Assembly: GCF_003315195.1 (NCBI RefSeq)
Contig: NZ_QNRV01000005.1
Location: 58,321-122,320 of the forward strand
Length of the DNA: 64,000 nucleotides
Reading direction: 5' to 3'
From: Sutterella wadsworthensis
Lineage (GTDB): Bacteria > Pseudomonadota > Gammaproteobacteria > Burkholderiales > Burkholderiaceae_F
Under the pieces are notes generated by a model. The model saw only the letters and a program-made list of their open reading frames with translations. It was not told the origin of the DNA and did no database searches. Below are positions 1 to 8,939 of this stretch, piece by piece (positions within the stretch are counted from its first letter, which is position 1; each line of letters starts with the position of its first letter). Position numbers and translations under genes: made by a program.

Positions 1-1395
1 AACCTGCGCACCCGCTACCGCACTGCGATGGCTTTCCGCAAGTTTCTGGATGCCAATGGCTTCATTGACGTTGAAACGCCGGCCTTGACGCGCTCCACGC
101 CTGAAGGTGCCCGCGACTATCTCGTGCCGTCCCGTGTTCAGGAAGGGTGCTTCTTTGCCTTGCCGCAGTCACCGCAGCTCTTCAAGCAGTTGCTGATGGT
201 TGCTGGGTTCGACCGTTATTACCAGATCGTCAAGTGTTTCCGCGACGAAGATCTTCGTGCCGACCGTCAGCCGGAATTCACTCAGGTGGATATTGAAACG
301 TCCTTCCTCAACATGGACGAAATCCGCGGCCTGATGGAAGAACTCATCCGTACGGTCTTCAAAGAGGTCCTTGACGTCGACTTCGTCAATCCGTTCCCGG
401 TGATGCTGTGGGACGACGCAATGGCCAAGTATGGTTCGGACAAGCCCGATCTGCGCATCAGCCTGCGTCTGCATGAAGTCACCGACATTGTTGAAAACTC
501 CGCTTTCAAGGTGTTCTCTGGCGTTAAGTCGCTCCATAACGGCAAGGTTGTGGCGATGTGCGTGCCGGGTGCAGCCCAGTTGCCGCGCTCGGAAATCGAC
601 AGCTACACCGAGTTCGTCAAAATTTACGGTGCCAAGGGACTCGCCTACATCAAGGTCAATGAGCTTGCCCGCGGCCGCGAAGGGCTGCAGTCCCCGATCG
701 TCAAGAACCTCTCTGACGAAGAGCTCAACGGGATCCTCACGCGCGTCGGCGCTAAGGACGGCGACATCGTCTTCTTTGGGGCCGACAAAGCTAAGGTTGT
801 CTGGGACAGTCTGGGCGCCCTGCGTCTGAAGATTGGCCATTCCGACTTTGGTGTCAAAACCGGCTTGTTCACCCCGGGGTGGAAACCCCTCTGGATCATC
901 AACTTCCCGATGTTCGAATACTCGGAAGAAGATCAGCGCTGGGTGGCCTGCCACCATCCGTTCACCTGCCCGCTCGACGGCGACGAAGACAAGCTCCTCA
1001 CGGATCCCGAACACTGCTATGCCAAGGCTTATGACTGCGTGCTGAACGGCTGGGAAATCGGTGGCGGCTCCATCCGTATCCACCGCGAAGATGTTCAGGA
1101 AAAGGTTTTTGCCGCACTGAAGATCGGTCCGGAAGAAGCTCGTCAGAAGTTTGGCTTCCTGCTCGACGCTCTCAAGTTCGGTGCGCCTCCTCACGGCGGT
1201 CTTGCTTTCGGCCTTGACCGCATTGTTGCCATGATGGTTGATGCGCCGTCGATCCGCGATGTGATCGCCTTCCCGAAGACGCAGCGTGCCCAGTGCCTGC
1301 TCACACAGGCCCCGTCGCCCGTTGATGAAAAGCAGCTTCGTGAACTGCACATCAAACTGCGCCGCGAAGTGAAGAAAGAAGAACCGGCTGCGTAA
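1..1395 (+). CDS. aspS: Aspartyl-tRNA synthetase, 5'-truncated by window edge
   Basis: The frame is open from the first base, so the gene begins upstream of the window; about 464 C-terminal codons are visible of a family length near 600. The enzyme charges tRNA-Asp in the cytoplasm. Class II synthetase motif 2 is seen in [16 protein letters not shown], and motif 3 in [13 protein letters not shown] near the C terminus. The stretch between them has the length expected for the bacterial GAD insertion domain. The missing part is the N-terminal anticodon-binding OB fold. A rho-independent terminator follows within 60 bp, so this looks like the end of a transcription unit. Whether the enzyme is discriminating or also charges tRNA-Asn cannot be told from this fragment. 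Confidence 0.97.
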   Translation, partial: NLRTRYRTAMAFRKFLDANGFIDVETPALTRSTPEGARDYLVPSRVQEGCFFALPQSPQLFKQLLMVAGFDRYYQIVKCFRDEDLRADRQPEFTQVDIETSFLNMDEIRGLMEELIRTVFKEVLDVDFVNPFPVMLWDDAMAKYGSDKPDLRISLRLHEVTDIVENSAFKVFSGVKSLHNGKVVAMCVPGAAQLPRSEIDSYTEFVKIYGAKGLAYIKVNELARGREGLQSPIVKNLSDEELNGILTRVGAKDGDIVFFGADKAKVVWDSLGALRLKIGHSDFGVKTGLFTPGWKPLWIINFPMFEYSEEDQRWVACHHPFTCPLDGDEDKLLTDPEHCYAKAYDCVLNGWEIGGGSIRIHREDVQEKVFAALKIGPEEARQKFGFLLDALKFGAPPHGGLAFGLDRIVAMMVDAPSIRDVIAFPKTQRAQCLLTQAPSPVDEKQLRELHIKLRREVKKEEPAA

Positions 1396-1448
1396 GCACC
1401 ATCTTCGCCGGGGGCGGGGTACTCTCTCAGAACACTCCCGCCTCCATG

Positions 1449-1476
1449 AAGCCCCGCTTCAACCGCGGGGCTTTTC
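1449..1476 (+). terminator. Rho-independent terminator after aspS
   Basis: GCCCCGC (1451-1457) pairs with GCGGGGC (1465-1471) across a 7-nt loop. Flanking A and T residues extend the stem, and a short T-rich run follows. Confidence 0.8.
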
Positions 1477-1501
1477 TATTTGCAAACATCTCTCAATCGC
1501 C

Positions 1502-2365
1502 ATGCAAAGTCTCTGGATGCTCGCTGCAGCCTTTCTCTTTTCCCTGATGGCTGCGTGCACAAAATGGTGTTCCGACTACTTTTCCACTTTTGAGCTTGTT
1601 TTCTACCGCTCGCTCTTCGGCATGGTGTCGTTAGGACTTTGGGTACTCTGGCAGAAGAAAGACCTGCGCACGCACCTCTGGTTCTCGCATATCAAGCGGA
1701 GCTGCTTTGGTACGCTCGGGCTGACAATCTGGTTCTATACACTCGCCGTTTTGCCGCTCGGCACATCAATGACACTCAACTACACCAGTCCGCTCTACAT
1801 GGCGCTCTTTGCTTCCGTGGCCGCCATTCGCATGGGACGGTCGCTTAACTTTGGCCTGCTAGCTGCCATTGTGGCGGGTTTCATAGGTGTCATTCTGGCG
1901 CTTAAACCTGAGTTGCATTCCGGTCAGGAATTTGCAGCGCTGATTGGTCTCTCAGCTGGTTTTTTCTCAGCGCTCGCCTACTCTCAAGTCAAAGAGCTCT
2001 CCCGTGTGGGGGAACCTGAATGGCGTATCGTTTTCTATTTCACGCTTTTTGGCACAGTCACAGGATTAATCGGTCATATCGCTACGGAAGGAATGCTTCA
2101 TCCCGTACGCCTCAACGACCTCCCCGGACTGCTCGGCATCGGCATTACCGCCACGCTCGCGCAGCTTTCACTTACCCGTGCCTGGGGTGCCGGCAACGTG
2201 CTTCTTACGAGTGCGCTGCAATTTTCTGCGATCGTCTTTGCGGCTGTACTTGGTCTCCTTTTCTTCTCCGAGCCAATTTCACCAGAAACAGCCTTAGGCA
2301 TAGCCGTCATCATCACGGCTGGTGTATCAGCAACCGTCATTTCGCGGAAAAAAACCAAGCAATAA
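1502..2365 (+). CDS. DMT-superfamily (EamA) transporter
   Basis: This 287-residue hydrophobic protein has about ten predicted membrane segments arranged as two EamA-type halves, the usual size and layout of drug/metabolite transporter family exporters (RhaT/YdcZ type). A short basic segment near residue 280 (SRKKTKQ) ends the protein on the cytoplasmic side. It stands alone after the aspS terminator and converges on the minus-strand operon, with only 8 bp between stop codons. Nothing nearby gives the substrate. Members of the family export amino acids, nucleotides or metabolites, and no choice between these is justified. Confidence 0.85.
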   Translation: MQSLWMLAAAFLFSLMAACTKWCSDYFSTFELVFYRSLFGMVSLGLWVLWQKKDLRTHLWFSHIKRSCFGTLGLTIWFYTLAVLPLGTSMTLNYTSPLYMALFASVAAIRMGRSLNFGLLAAIVAGFIGVILALKPELHSGQEFAALIGLSAGFFSALAYSQVKELSRVGEPEWRIVFYFTLFGTVTGLIGHIATEGMLHPVRLNDLPGLLGIGITATLAQLSLTRAWGAGNVLLTSALQFSAIVFAAVLGLLFFSEPISPETALGIAVIITAGVSATVISRKKTKQ

Positions 2366-2373
2366 ACTCGCAG

Positions 2374-3405
2374 TTATAGCTTAAGCATCCCGTGAGCTAG
2401 CAAAACATCATTCCAATCCGTTCCAGCCGCTTGCGGAATATGTACCGACACCTCTAGCTCCGGGCGGCTGCGGCGCAGACGAGAAGCAAGCTCATACGCA
2501 CCAGCCGCACCAGCGTAGGATCGGTCGTTGTCTCCGCATATCCGAATCGTACGCACGCCATCCGGGATGGTTTCCGGCCCGAAGCGTTTCATGCCGGGAA
2601 GCGACACCACACTCCAAGCTGGAAGCCCCGTAAGCGCATGCACGGAAAGCGCGGTTTCAATACCCTCTGCAAGGCAGACAACGCCGCCAGCCGGATAAAG
2701 CCGAATCACTCCATTTTCGACGGCACCTGCAGCAAGTTTTTTGGCCGAATGCACCGGTGCTTTACTGCCGTCAGCAGTCAGATACGTCCGGTGAAGCGTT
2801 ATGAATTTCCCTTCTGCATTAGTCAATCGGGCCAACATTGCAGGGAACTCACCTACCAATCGCGCTTTCGCCGCACCATCAATATTCTGCCCATCAGGGA
2901 CTTCCCAGCACGCCAGTTTTTTAACAAAGCGTAATTCTCGGCTCGGCACTAAATCGCCCAATCCGCGGGCGCATAGATACCGCCAAACAGGCGTCTGCCG
3001 ATCGATCTCGCCGAGAGGAAACGCTTTCTCCCACAGAGCTGACTGTTCAGCCCTTTGTTTTTCTGCCCAAAGCTTGTGTCGAGCAACTGCTGATCTTTCA
3101 TAACGCCCCTGTTTCCCCTTCGGGACAGGCAGTCCTAGCAGCGTCTCGAGATGGACCAGCGTCTGAACAAATTCCTTCTTAGTGAATTGCTGCACCAGCT
3201 TGATACCGTCACCCATACCGCAGCCGCGGCAGTACCAGCGACCGCCGACTTCTTTGGCAAAGAAACTAAACCGGTCACGGCCGCCGCAAAGCGGACAGGG
3301 TCGGTTTTGACGCTGGAAAAGCGCAGCATCCATACCGACAGAAGCAAATATCTCCGGCCAATGTCCTTCTGCGGCATTCTTGATGCGGTCTATTCGCTCT
3401 CTCAT
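2374..3405 (-). CDS. P4-type zinc-ribbon and Toprim domain protein (primase-like)
   Basis: The N terminus has a primase-type zinc ribbon with CPLCGGRDRF at about residue 37 and WYCRGCG at about residue 58, as in phage P4 alpha-like and plasmid primases. The C-terminal third carries a Toprim-like core: CLAEGIETALS provides the acidic residue and ICGDNDRS the DxD-like motif, followed by an acidic TDWNDVL segment. No helicase domain is present, so at 343 residues it is a stand-alone primase-like protein. Such proteins usually sit in phages, plasmids or integrative elements. Here it is the last gene of a chromosomal operon, starting 3 bp after the lipoprotein stop. It may be a domesticated mobile-element gene. 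Actual primase activity is unproven. Confidence 0.75.
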   Translation of the reverse strand: MRERIDRIKNAAEGHWPEIFASVGMDAALFQRQNRPCPLCGGRDRFSFFAKEVGGRWYCRGCGMGDGIKLVQQFTKKEFVQTLVHLETLLGLPVPKGKQGRYERSAVARHKLWAEKQRAEQSALWEKAFPLGEIDRQTPVWRYLCARGLGDLVPSRELRFVKKLACWEVPDGQNIDGAAKARLVGEFPAMLARLTNAEGKFITLHRTYLTADGSKAPVHSAKKLAAGAVENGVIRLYPAGGVVCLAEGIETALSVHALTGLPAWSVVSLPGMKRFGPETIPDGVRTIRICGDNDRSYAGAAGAYELASRLRRSRPELEVSVHIPQAAGTDWNDVLLAHGMLKL

Positions 3406-3408
3406 CGC

Positions 3409-3930
3409 TTACGGAAACAACCAATGGTCACGATCTTTATAGGGATCCAACGTATAGCCCACCTCAGCCACTATGCCTCGAGTATCAAACTGTACCCAGA
3501 AGGCCATATCAAAGATCCCCTCATCCTTGAAGCGATACATCCAGGCATGCTGATTTTTCAACCGAAATTCGTACCTCTCGGCGTACTGACCAAATAGATT
3601 CCAAACGTCCGCTTCGGTTGAACGCCCCGGCTTGATGAGCGCAAAGTGCTCTCGATTGAGAACATTCTCAAGCTTCTCAAATCGACCGTCAGCACTGAAA
3701 GTCATCCACCAGCATTCCTGCCCAAAAGGCTGCTGCGAATAAACGAGACGCGTACGACCGTCAGCCAATGGGACTGTCGCATTAGGTTCACCCAGTTTTT
3801 GAACGACCTGCGATTCAGCGGTTCCAAGATCTATCAGCTGCGGATGAGCGCACGCCGCCAGCATTATCGGAATCAATACCAGAAGCGCCGCCGCCTCCAG
3901 CTTCTTCATTGCTTTACTCAAAGTACTCAT
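3409..3930 (-). CDS. BamE/SmpA-like outer-membrane lipoprotein
   Basis: The N terminus (MSTLSKAMKKLEAAALLVLIP) leads into a lipobox, LAAC, giving a predicted lipoprotein of 173 residues. Two segments resemble the repeat of the SmpA/OmlA/BamE fold: one around LGTAESQVVQKLGEP, the other around KPGRSTEADVWNLFG. I chose the ATG at 3930 because it overlaps the upstream stop as ATGA. A longer reading starting at 3981 would put 17 residues before the signal peptide. Both neighbours in the operon are closely packed. The role is unknown; an envelope location is the only firm inference. Confidence 0.7.
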   Translation of the reverse strand: MSTLSKAMKKLEAAALLVLIPIMLAACAHPQLIDLGTAESQVVQKLGEPNATVPLADGRTRLVYSQQPFGQECWWMTFSADGRFEKLENVLNREHFALIKPGRSTEADVWNLFGQYAERYEFRLKNQHAWMYRFKDEGIFDMAFWVQFDTRGIVAEVGYTLDPYKDRDHWLFP

Positions 3931-4184
3931 TTGTTCTTCACAATCGATTCGATCGGAGCAACTTTTTCCGCCCAATCGCATTCGAGTGCATCAATCAACG
4001 CGTGCATAGCGCGTTTGAATTCATTTTTACCCACACCCAAAAGTACGGCATCTTCATAACTCTCGGAAAGCAACTCTGCCGCTTCATGCCAGTTTTCCTC
4101 AAGCACCTTTACGGATTCCGTACAGGAAACAACTGAACCATCAATGCGCAGCCAGGCTGCTGGCGGTTGAATAGGCTTCTTCAC
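3927..4184 (-). CDS. Small conserved-looking protein of unknown function
   Basis: The 85-residue product has no signal peptide or membrane segment and is mildly acidic. It has an alternating helix-like pattern (VLEENWHEAAELLSESYEDA, then EFKRAMHALIDALE). I do not recognise a family. It is likely real because it overlaps the aldolase stop by 4 bp upstream and the lipoprotein start by 4 bp downstream. That is the signature of translational coupling inside the operon. Confidence 0.6.
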   Translation of the reverse strand: MKKPIQPPAAWLRIDGSVVSCTESVKVLEENWHEAAELLSESYEDAVLLGVGKNEFKRAMHALIDALECDWAEKVAPIESIVKNK

Positions 4185-4867
4185 TTTTGTTCCTTGATCT
4201 GATGACCGTAGGTTTTGAACTTTTCCACAATACGATCCATTTCATCATCAGAGATAAGTCGCGGGGTACCGAGACTTCTCACAACGACATATTGGTGCGC
4301 AAGATTTTCCACCTCTGCCGCAAGCGTGAGCGCCTTGGCAAGATTGGCACCTAATGCGAGTACGCCGTGGTGTTCGAGCAAACATGCATTTTTCGCCTCA
4401 AGCGCATTGGCCCCTCGAACTGCTAGTTCGTGAGTGCCAAAAGTGGCATACGGAGCCACATCGATTGAACGACCTCCGGCAGTAGCCACCATATAGTGGA
4501 ATGCTGGTATCGGAAGATTCTGACAAGCCAACGCAGTTGCATAGCACGAATGGGTATGCACTACCGCCCCCGCATCCGGACGACGGCGGTAAATTTCGGC
4601 ATGCATTTCCCACTCACTGCTCGGCAGACATCGTCCTTCAAAACGCTCGGCATCCAGACTCACCTCCACGATATCGTCAGGCTCAAGCGATTCATAAGGG
4701 ATGCCCGTCGGGGTAATAAAAAAGCTACGCCCGCCGCTCGTGCGTGCAGAAACGTTGCCCGATTTATTCACATTGATGCCCCTGCGATTCATCTCTCTGG
4801 CGGTATCAATAACCGCCATGCGCAGCGCCAGACGTTTCTCGAACGCCTGTTCTTCAGAGCCCAGCAT
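4181..4867 (-). CDS. Class II aldolase, FucA/Ald2-like
   Basis: The 228-residue product closely follows L-fuculose-1-phosphate aldolase along its length. Visible motifs are SGNVSAR, the phosphate-binding TPTGIPYESL, PSSEWEMH with the catalytic acid, the zinc ligands HTH and LLEHHG, and a C-terminal VEKFKTYG typical of FucA. I use the ATG at 4867 (MLGSEE), which overlaps the end of mtnA by 14 bp; the longer frame from 4912 adds a non-homologous stretch. Pairing with mtnA suggests cleavage of 5-deoxy- or 5-methylthio-ribulose 1-phosphate to DHAP plus an aldehyde, as in the DHAP shunt (Ald2, DrdA). MtnB dehydratase shares this fold, but the FucA-like features favour an aldolase. Confidence 0.82.
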   Translation of the reverse strand: MLGSEEQAFEKRLALRMAVIDTAREMNRRGINVNKSGNVSARTSGGRSFFITPTGIPYESLEPDDIVEVSLDAERFEGRCLPSSEWEMHAEIYRRRPDAGAVVHTHSCYATALACQNLPIPAFHYMVATAGGRSIDVAPYATFGTHELAVRGANALEAKNACLLEHHGVLALGANLAKALTLAAEVENLAHQYVVVRSLGTPRLISDDEMDRIVEKFKTYGHQIKEQK

Positions 4868-5948
4868 TAGCAATTTGATCCTGAAAACGAGTAGCGAGAT
4901 CCGTTGGCGCAAAGATTCCGCGTTCGGTAATGATGCCGCTCACGAAACGATTATGCGTCACATCAAATGCCGGATTAACTGCCGCCTCATCAGGGGGCGC
5001 AAGCTGCACAGATGCATCGTGCCCCGTTTGGTCAACACCGCGAACAGTGAGCACCTCGGCTGCCGAGCGATTTTCAATTGGAATTTCACGCTTACCGTCA
5101 TTGAGCTTCCAGTCAATGGTTGACGAAGGTGCTGCCACAAAAAACGGGATGTCATTGTCAAAAGCAGCAAGCGCCTTGAGGTATGTTCCGATTTTATTGG
5201 CGACATCTCCGCGTCGGGTGATGCGATCAGCACCAACGATCACCAAATCAACATCACCCTTTTGCATGAGCTGCCCGCCGGCATTATCAGCAATGATGGT
5301 GTGAGGCACCCCCTGCTGACGCAGCTCCCAAGCCGTAAGGAGTCCCTGATTGCGCGGACGAGTTTCATCCACCCACACGTGAAGCGGCGTACCGCGCTCA
5401 AATGCAGCATAGATCGGCGCCAACGCAGTGCCGTAATCAACGGTGGCCAGCCATCCGGCATTGCAATGCGTAAGGATGTTGACAGGTCGGCGAAGCGCTT
5501 GATAACGCTCCGCTATGAGACTGCAGCCCATATCACCGATAGCGCGGCAGGTATCAACATCCTCCTGCGTGAGTTGAGCTGCGAGCTTCACCGCTGTGTC
5601 AAAGCGCTGCGATGGTTCGCGTGGCAACAAAGCCGTCAGCATTTTCTGTACTGCCCAGACGAGGTTGACAGCCGTAGGACGAGCACACTGAATACGTTCT
5701 GCAGCAGCAAGCAAAGGACCGTTTTCAGGATTTTCTTTAACGGCCAGAACGACTGACCAGGCGCCTGCGATCCCAATCAGCGGAGCGCCGCGCACTCGCA
5801 TGGTCTCAATCGCCTCTACGCCATCGCGCCAGTCGCTCAAAATTCGTTTTTCAAATCGATAAGGCAACAACGTCTGATCAATGATCTCAATGGCAGAACC
5901 GTTGTCAAGTGCGCGAATAGTGCGGGTGGGAATGCCGTTTACTTTCAT
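4854..5948 (-). CDS. mtnA: S-methyl-5-thioribose-1-phosphate isomerase (or 5-deoxyribose-1-P isomerase)
   Basis: At 364 residues this is full length for MtnA/eIF2B-like sugar-phosphate isomerases. It shows RGAPLIGIAGAW, THCNAGWLAT with the active-site cysteine, VDETRPRNQG, and VGADRI with the catalytic aspartate. The family converts the aldose 1-phosphate from methylthioadenosine or 5'-deoxyadenosine breakdown into the ketose 1-phosphate. No other methionine-salvage gene (mtnB, mtnC, mtnD) or the feeding enzyme (mtnK or mtnP) lies in the window. The next gene is a FucA-like aldolase instead, which points to a by-product disposal route. It is the first gene of a five-gene minus-strand operon. 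Confidence 0.93.
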   Translation of the reverse strand: MKVNGIPTRTIRALDNGSAIEIIDQTLLPYRFEKRILSDWRDGVEAIETMRVRGAPLIGIAGAWSVVLAVKENPENGPLLAAAERIQCARPTAVNLVWAVQKMLTALLPREPSQRFDTAVKLAAQLTQEDVDTCRAIGDMGCSLIAERYQALRRPVNILTHCNAGWLATVDYGTALAPIYAAFERGTPLHVWVDETRPRNQGLLTAWELRQQGVPHTIIADNAGGQLMQKGDVDLVIVGADRITRRGDVANKIGTYLKALAAFDNDIPFFVAAPSSTIDWKLNDGKREIPIENRSAAEVLTVRGVDQTGHDASVQLAPPDEAAVNPAFDVTHNRFVSGIITERGIFAPTDLATRFQDQIANAGL

Positions 5949-6054
5949 CCTGGGAATCCTTGATGTTCATTTTTGCAAGCGTGCCGACGACATCTTGTCC
6001 CACTTTTTTCCAAAGCACTATGGCTAAGGCTGCTGGCAGATGCATCCGACTCCA

Positions 6055-6063
6055 ATTTTAGCA
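6055..6063 (-). promoter_or_regulatory. Possible extended -10 promoter for the mtnA operon
   Basis: On the minus strand the sequence reads TGCTAAAAT, an extended -10 element about 105 bp before mtnA. No good -35 hexamer lies at 16-18 bp, so the call is weak. The rest of the 236-bp divergent space between mtnA and the Pat-like gene shows nothing I can name. Confidence 0.3.
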
Positions 6064-6184
6064 AGGGGTGTTTGCCAATCGATGTGTACAGCCCTTCGGC
6101 CGCATTCCTGCTGCCACCAGAATCGCTGAATGGCCGGTTAAACTGTTCCTTTCAGTCCACCTCTTTGTCCCACGACTTCCGCTC

Positions 6185-8914
6185 ATGCTTCAGACCGCGC
6201 ACTCTTCGCATGCCGCGCTCGACGCACTACTACGTCCCCGCTCGATCGTCGTCATTGGGGCAAGCAGCATGCCAGCAAGCCGCGGGTACCATGTTTGGCG
6301 CTCAGTGGCGCTCTCCACGGGTTTAAATGCTCTTTGGCCGGTCAATCCCAAATACCGCTTTGTCGGCGAACATCGTTGCTATCCGAATGCCTATGCCATT
6401 CCGGATTCCGAAATTGATCTTGCCATCCTCTGCGTCAAGTCAAAGCACTTACCAAATGCTTTGAAATCCCTTGAAAAAAATCCACCTAAAGCGGTGCTCT
6501 TTGCGCCACAGCAGGAAGGCCCGTTAATTGAACTATCGACTGTCGAACAGCTTTACGAATCTGTCAAGCGCATGGGTTCGCGTCTGCTAGGCCCCAATTC
6601 CATCGGCACAATGGCGCCAGTACAAGGCATCAACGCCAGTTTTTGGCCGCGAACCCCTCGTCCTGGCGGCGTTGCGCTCATCGCCCAATCTGCAATGATC
6701 GCCACCGGTTTCATTGAACGAGCCGCTGCTTCTGGACTTGGGTTTTCCGGTGTTGTCAGCACGGGGCTTGAAATTGATGTCGGGCTTGCAGAACTCATTG
6801 ATTGGTTTGCGCAGGATCGTTCGACTCGTGTTATTGCGGTGGAAGTCGAAGCGCTTCGTTGTCCGAGAGCATTTCATGCGGCCCTTCGCCGGGCAACCGA
6901 TCTCAAACCTGTCGTAGTGCTTCGAGCTGGTCCTGGCTCAGGCTACGCTGCCGACCGCCTGGCTGCTAATCGTTTTGGCACAGATGCGGGGGCTGATGAT
7001 GCATTCGATGCACTGCTCGAAAACGCAGGCGCACAACGTGTTCGCACCTTCAAACACTTTTTCGCCGCGACCGCTGCTTTCGCGTCTGGAACACTTCCGG
7101 CTGGACGACGAATAGCCGTCATTGCCAATGGCTGCGGCTTTGCCGGATTAGCCGCAGATGCAGCCGAAGCAGCAGGCATTCATCTCGAAGGTCTCGCCAA
7201 CCGCACCATTCAATTTTTGGCAAAAATTCATCCAGAAGAGCGTCTTCCCGTCAATCCCGTCGTTGTCGGGGCGGGAGCATCCGGCGGTCGTTTAGCCGAG
7301 ACACTCAGCATTGTTCTCGAAGACGCCGGCATTGACGGCGCCGCCGTTGTCGTGGGCCCCAGTCCCATGTCGCAACTTGATCCCACACTCTCCGAGCTTG
7401 CACGCGCGGCAGTTAAAACCTATAAACCCGTTTTTATTTCCTGGATTTCCAGTACGGCGGATGCTGCTGTACGGCGGCAGCTCGATCAACTGCCCAATTC
7501 ACGGCTGATTGCCGTTCGCTCTCCTGACGAAGCCATGTTCGCCTTCGGTTGCCTAGCGTCGCGATCAGCCAGTCTCAATGCCCGCCGTTCACCGCCTAAA
7601 CCTCGGAAGAACAAACTTTCAGCCGAAGCACTTGCCTGCATTCGCCTGATTTTTCACCGAGTGCGCGAGGGCGGACGACACACCCTCCTGCCTAGGGAGC
7701 TCCATGAACTGATGCGGCATCTGGGTTTGAGACCCGTTGACGGACGAATCACGCACAGTTTGGAGGAAGCTCAGCAGGCCGCCAGAGAGCTCGGCTGGCC
7801 CGTCGCCATCAAGGCTTCTAGTACGGCACTCGGCAGCCGCAGCGCGTCGGGACTGGTCTTTCTCAATCTTGATTCTGCTGAAGCACTAGCGGATGCTTGG
7901 AAAGAGCTCACCACCAACTGGGCGGAAAACTCACCTTGGTCGCAGCCCGACGGCGTCCTGGTTGAATCCATGTCGCAACATGCCTTTGAACGGGAACTGC
8001 GTTTAGGCATTCGACTCGATCCTGTACTTGGTCCAGTGGTCGAATTTGGCGGGGCCGGCTTGGCATCAACGCTTTACAACGATCTCTCCGTGGCCCTGGC
8101 TCCGCTCTCTCAAGACGAAGCGGAATCTCTAGCACACGCCCCTCGTTACGCTCAAACTTTGGATGCTTACCGCGGACTGCCGCCAATTAATTGGGACGAA
8201 CTCACGGACGCTCTCGGACGCCTGGGAGATTTAGCAGCTGCGCTGCCCGCGTTGCGCAGCCTACGCCTTGAACCCGTTGTTCCAACCGATAACGGACTGC
8301 TCGTCATCGATGCCTCCGTTGCCCTCTATGATGCACCGCTTATCCCACGCCGCGACTATCCGCATTTAGTGCTGCGGCCTGCGCCGATAGAAGATCAAAC
8401 CGAAGCAAGAGCTCGTTCAGGCGAACCGCTCATTCTCCGAGCCCTGACAGAAAACGACTTCGACGCATTTCGCACGTTCGTCATGACGCTCTCCGATAAG
8501 TCCTATTTCTATCGTTTTCATACGGCAACCCGTCCTTCAACGGCACGTCTGGCCGCACTTTGTCGTCCTTCATGGATTGAAAGCGGCGTATGGGGACTCT
8601 TTGCCGAAACCGGCGCATTGGTCGCAAGCGGCAGATGGTCTGCAGTGCAAAACGGCGGCAACACAGATAAAGAAGCAGAATTTGGTATTGCTGTACTTGA
8701 CAGTTGGCAGCGTCAAGGTCTTGCACGAATACTGATGAATAAGCTCGAAACCGAAGCTTTTGCTGAAGGTTTCCATACAATGGTGGGACTTGTCCTTCCA
8801 GGCAATGAAGCGATGGAACACGCCATGACTGCTCTCGGCTATATGCTGGACAACGCATCCGCAGGCGACTCCCGTGAAGCTCGCCGATGGATTCGGCGGC
8901 TCCAACCCTCCTGA
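6185..8914 (+). CDS. Pat/PatZ-like protein lysine acetyltransferase (ACS-like domains plus GNAT)
   Basis: This roughly 909-residue protein has a CoA-binding Rossmann domain near residues 10-105 (SIVVIGAS), succinyl-CoA-ligase-like domains to about 480, an ATP-grasp domain at about 500-730, and a C-terminal GNAT domain at about 750-900 (ILRALTENDF; SWQRQGLARILM binds acetyl-CoA). This is the architecture of Pat/YfiQ enzymes, which acetylate acetyl-CoA synthetase and other proteins. Where ADP-forming acetyl-CoA synthetases carry the catalytic His of a SHTG motif, this protein reads AANRFG. That favours regulation or acetyl transfer over ligase activity. I chose the ATG at 6185; the frame extends to 6068, but those residues do not resemble the family. 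Normal Pat length is about 890. Confidence 0.82.
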   Translation: MLQTAHSSHAALDALLRPRSIVVIGASSMPASRGYHVWRSVALSTGLNALWPVNPKYRFVGEHRCYPNAYAIPDSEIDLAILCVKSKHLPNALKSLEKNPPKAVLFAPQQEGPLIELSTVEQLYESVKRMGSRLLGPNSIGTMAPVQGINASFWPRTPRPGGVALIAQSAMIATGFIERAAASGLGFSGVVSTGLEIDVGLAELIDWFAQDRSTRVIAVEVEALRCPRAFHAALRRATDLKPVVVLRAGPGSGYAADRLAANRFGTDAGADDAFDALLENAGAQRVRTFKHFFAATAAFASGTLPAGRRIAVIANGCGFAGLAADAAEAAGIHLEGLANRTIQFLAKIHPEERLPVNPVVVGAGASGGRLAETLSIVLEDAGIDGAAVVVGPSPMSQLDPTLSELARAAVKTYKPVFISWISSTADAAVRRQLDQLPNSRLIAVRSPDEAMFAFGCLASRSASLNARRSPPKPRKNKLSAEALACIRLIFHRVREGGRHTLLPRELHELMRHLGLRPVDGRITHSLEEAQQAARELGWPVAIKASSTALGSRSASGLVFLNLDSAEALADAWKELTTNWAENSPWSQPDGVLVESMSQHAFERELRLGIRLDPVLGPVVEFGGAGLASTLYNDLSVALAPLSQDEAESLAHAPRYAQTLDAYRGLPPINWDELTDALGRLGDLAAALPALRSLRLEPVVPTDNGLLVIDASVALYDAPLIPRRDYPHLVLRPAPIEDQTEARARSGEPLILRALTENDFDAFRTFVMTLSDKSYFYRFHTATRPSTARLAALCRPSWIESGVWGLFAETGALVASGRWSAVQNGGNTDKEAEFGIAVLDSWQRQGLARILMNKLETEAFAEGFHTMVGLVLPGNEAMEHAMTALGYMLDNASAGDSREARRWIRRLQPS

Positions 8915-8939
8915 CGCAACTTTTTTCAAGGAACTCAAC

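Noticed and set aside
169..1350. 393-codon frame on the minus strand opposite aspS
   Set aside because: It mirrors the codon pattern of aspS, has no family signature and no ribosome-binding site; it is a shadow of the real gene.
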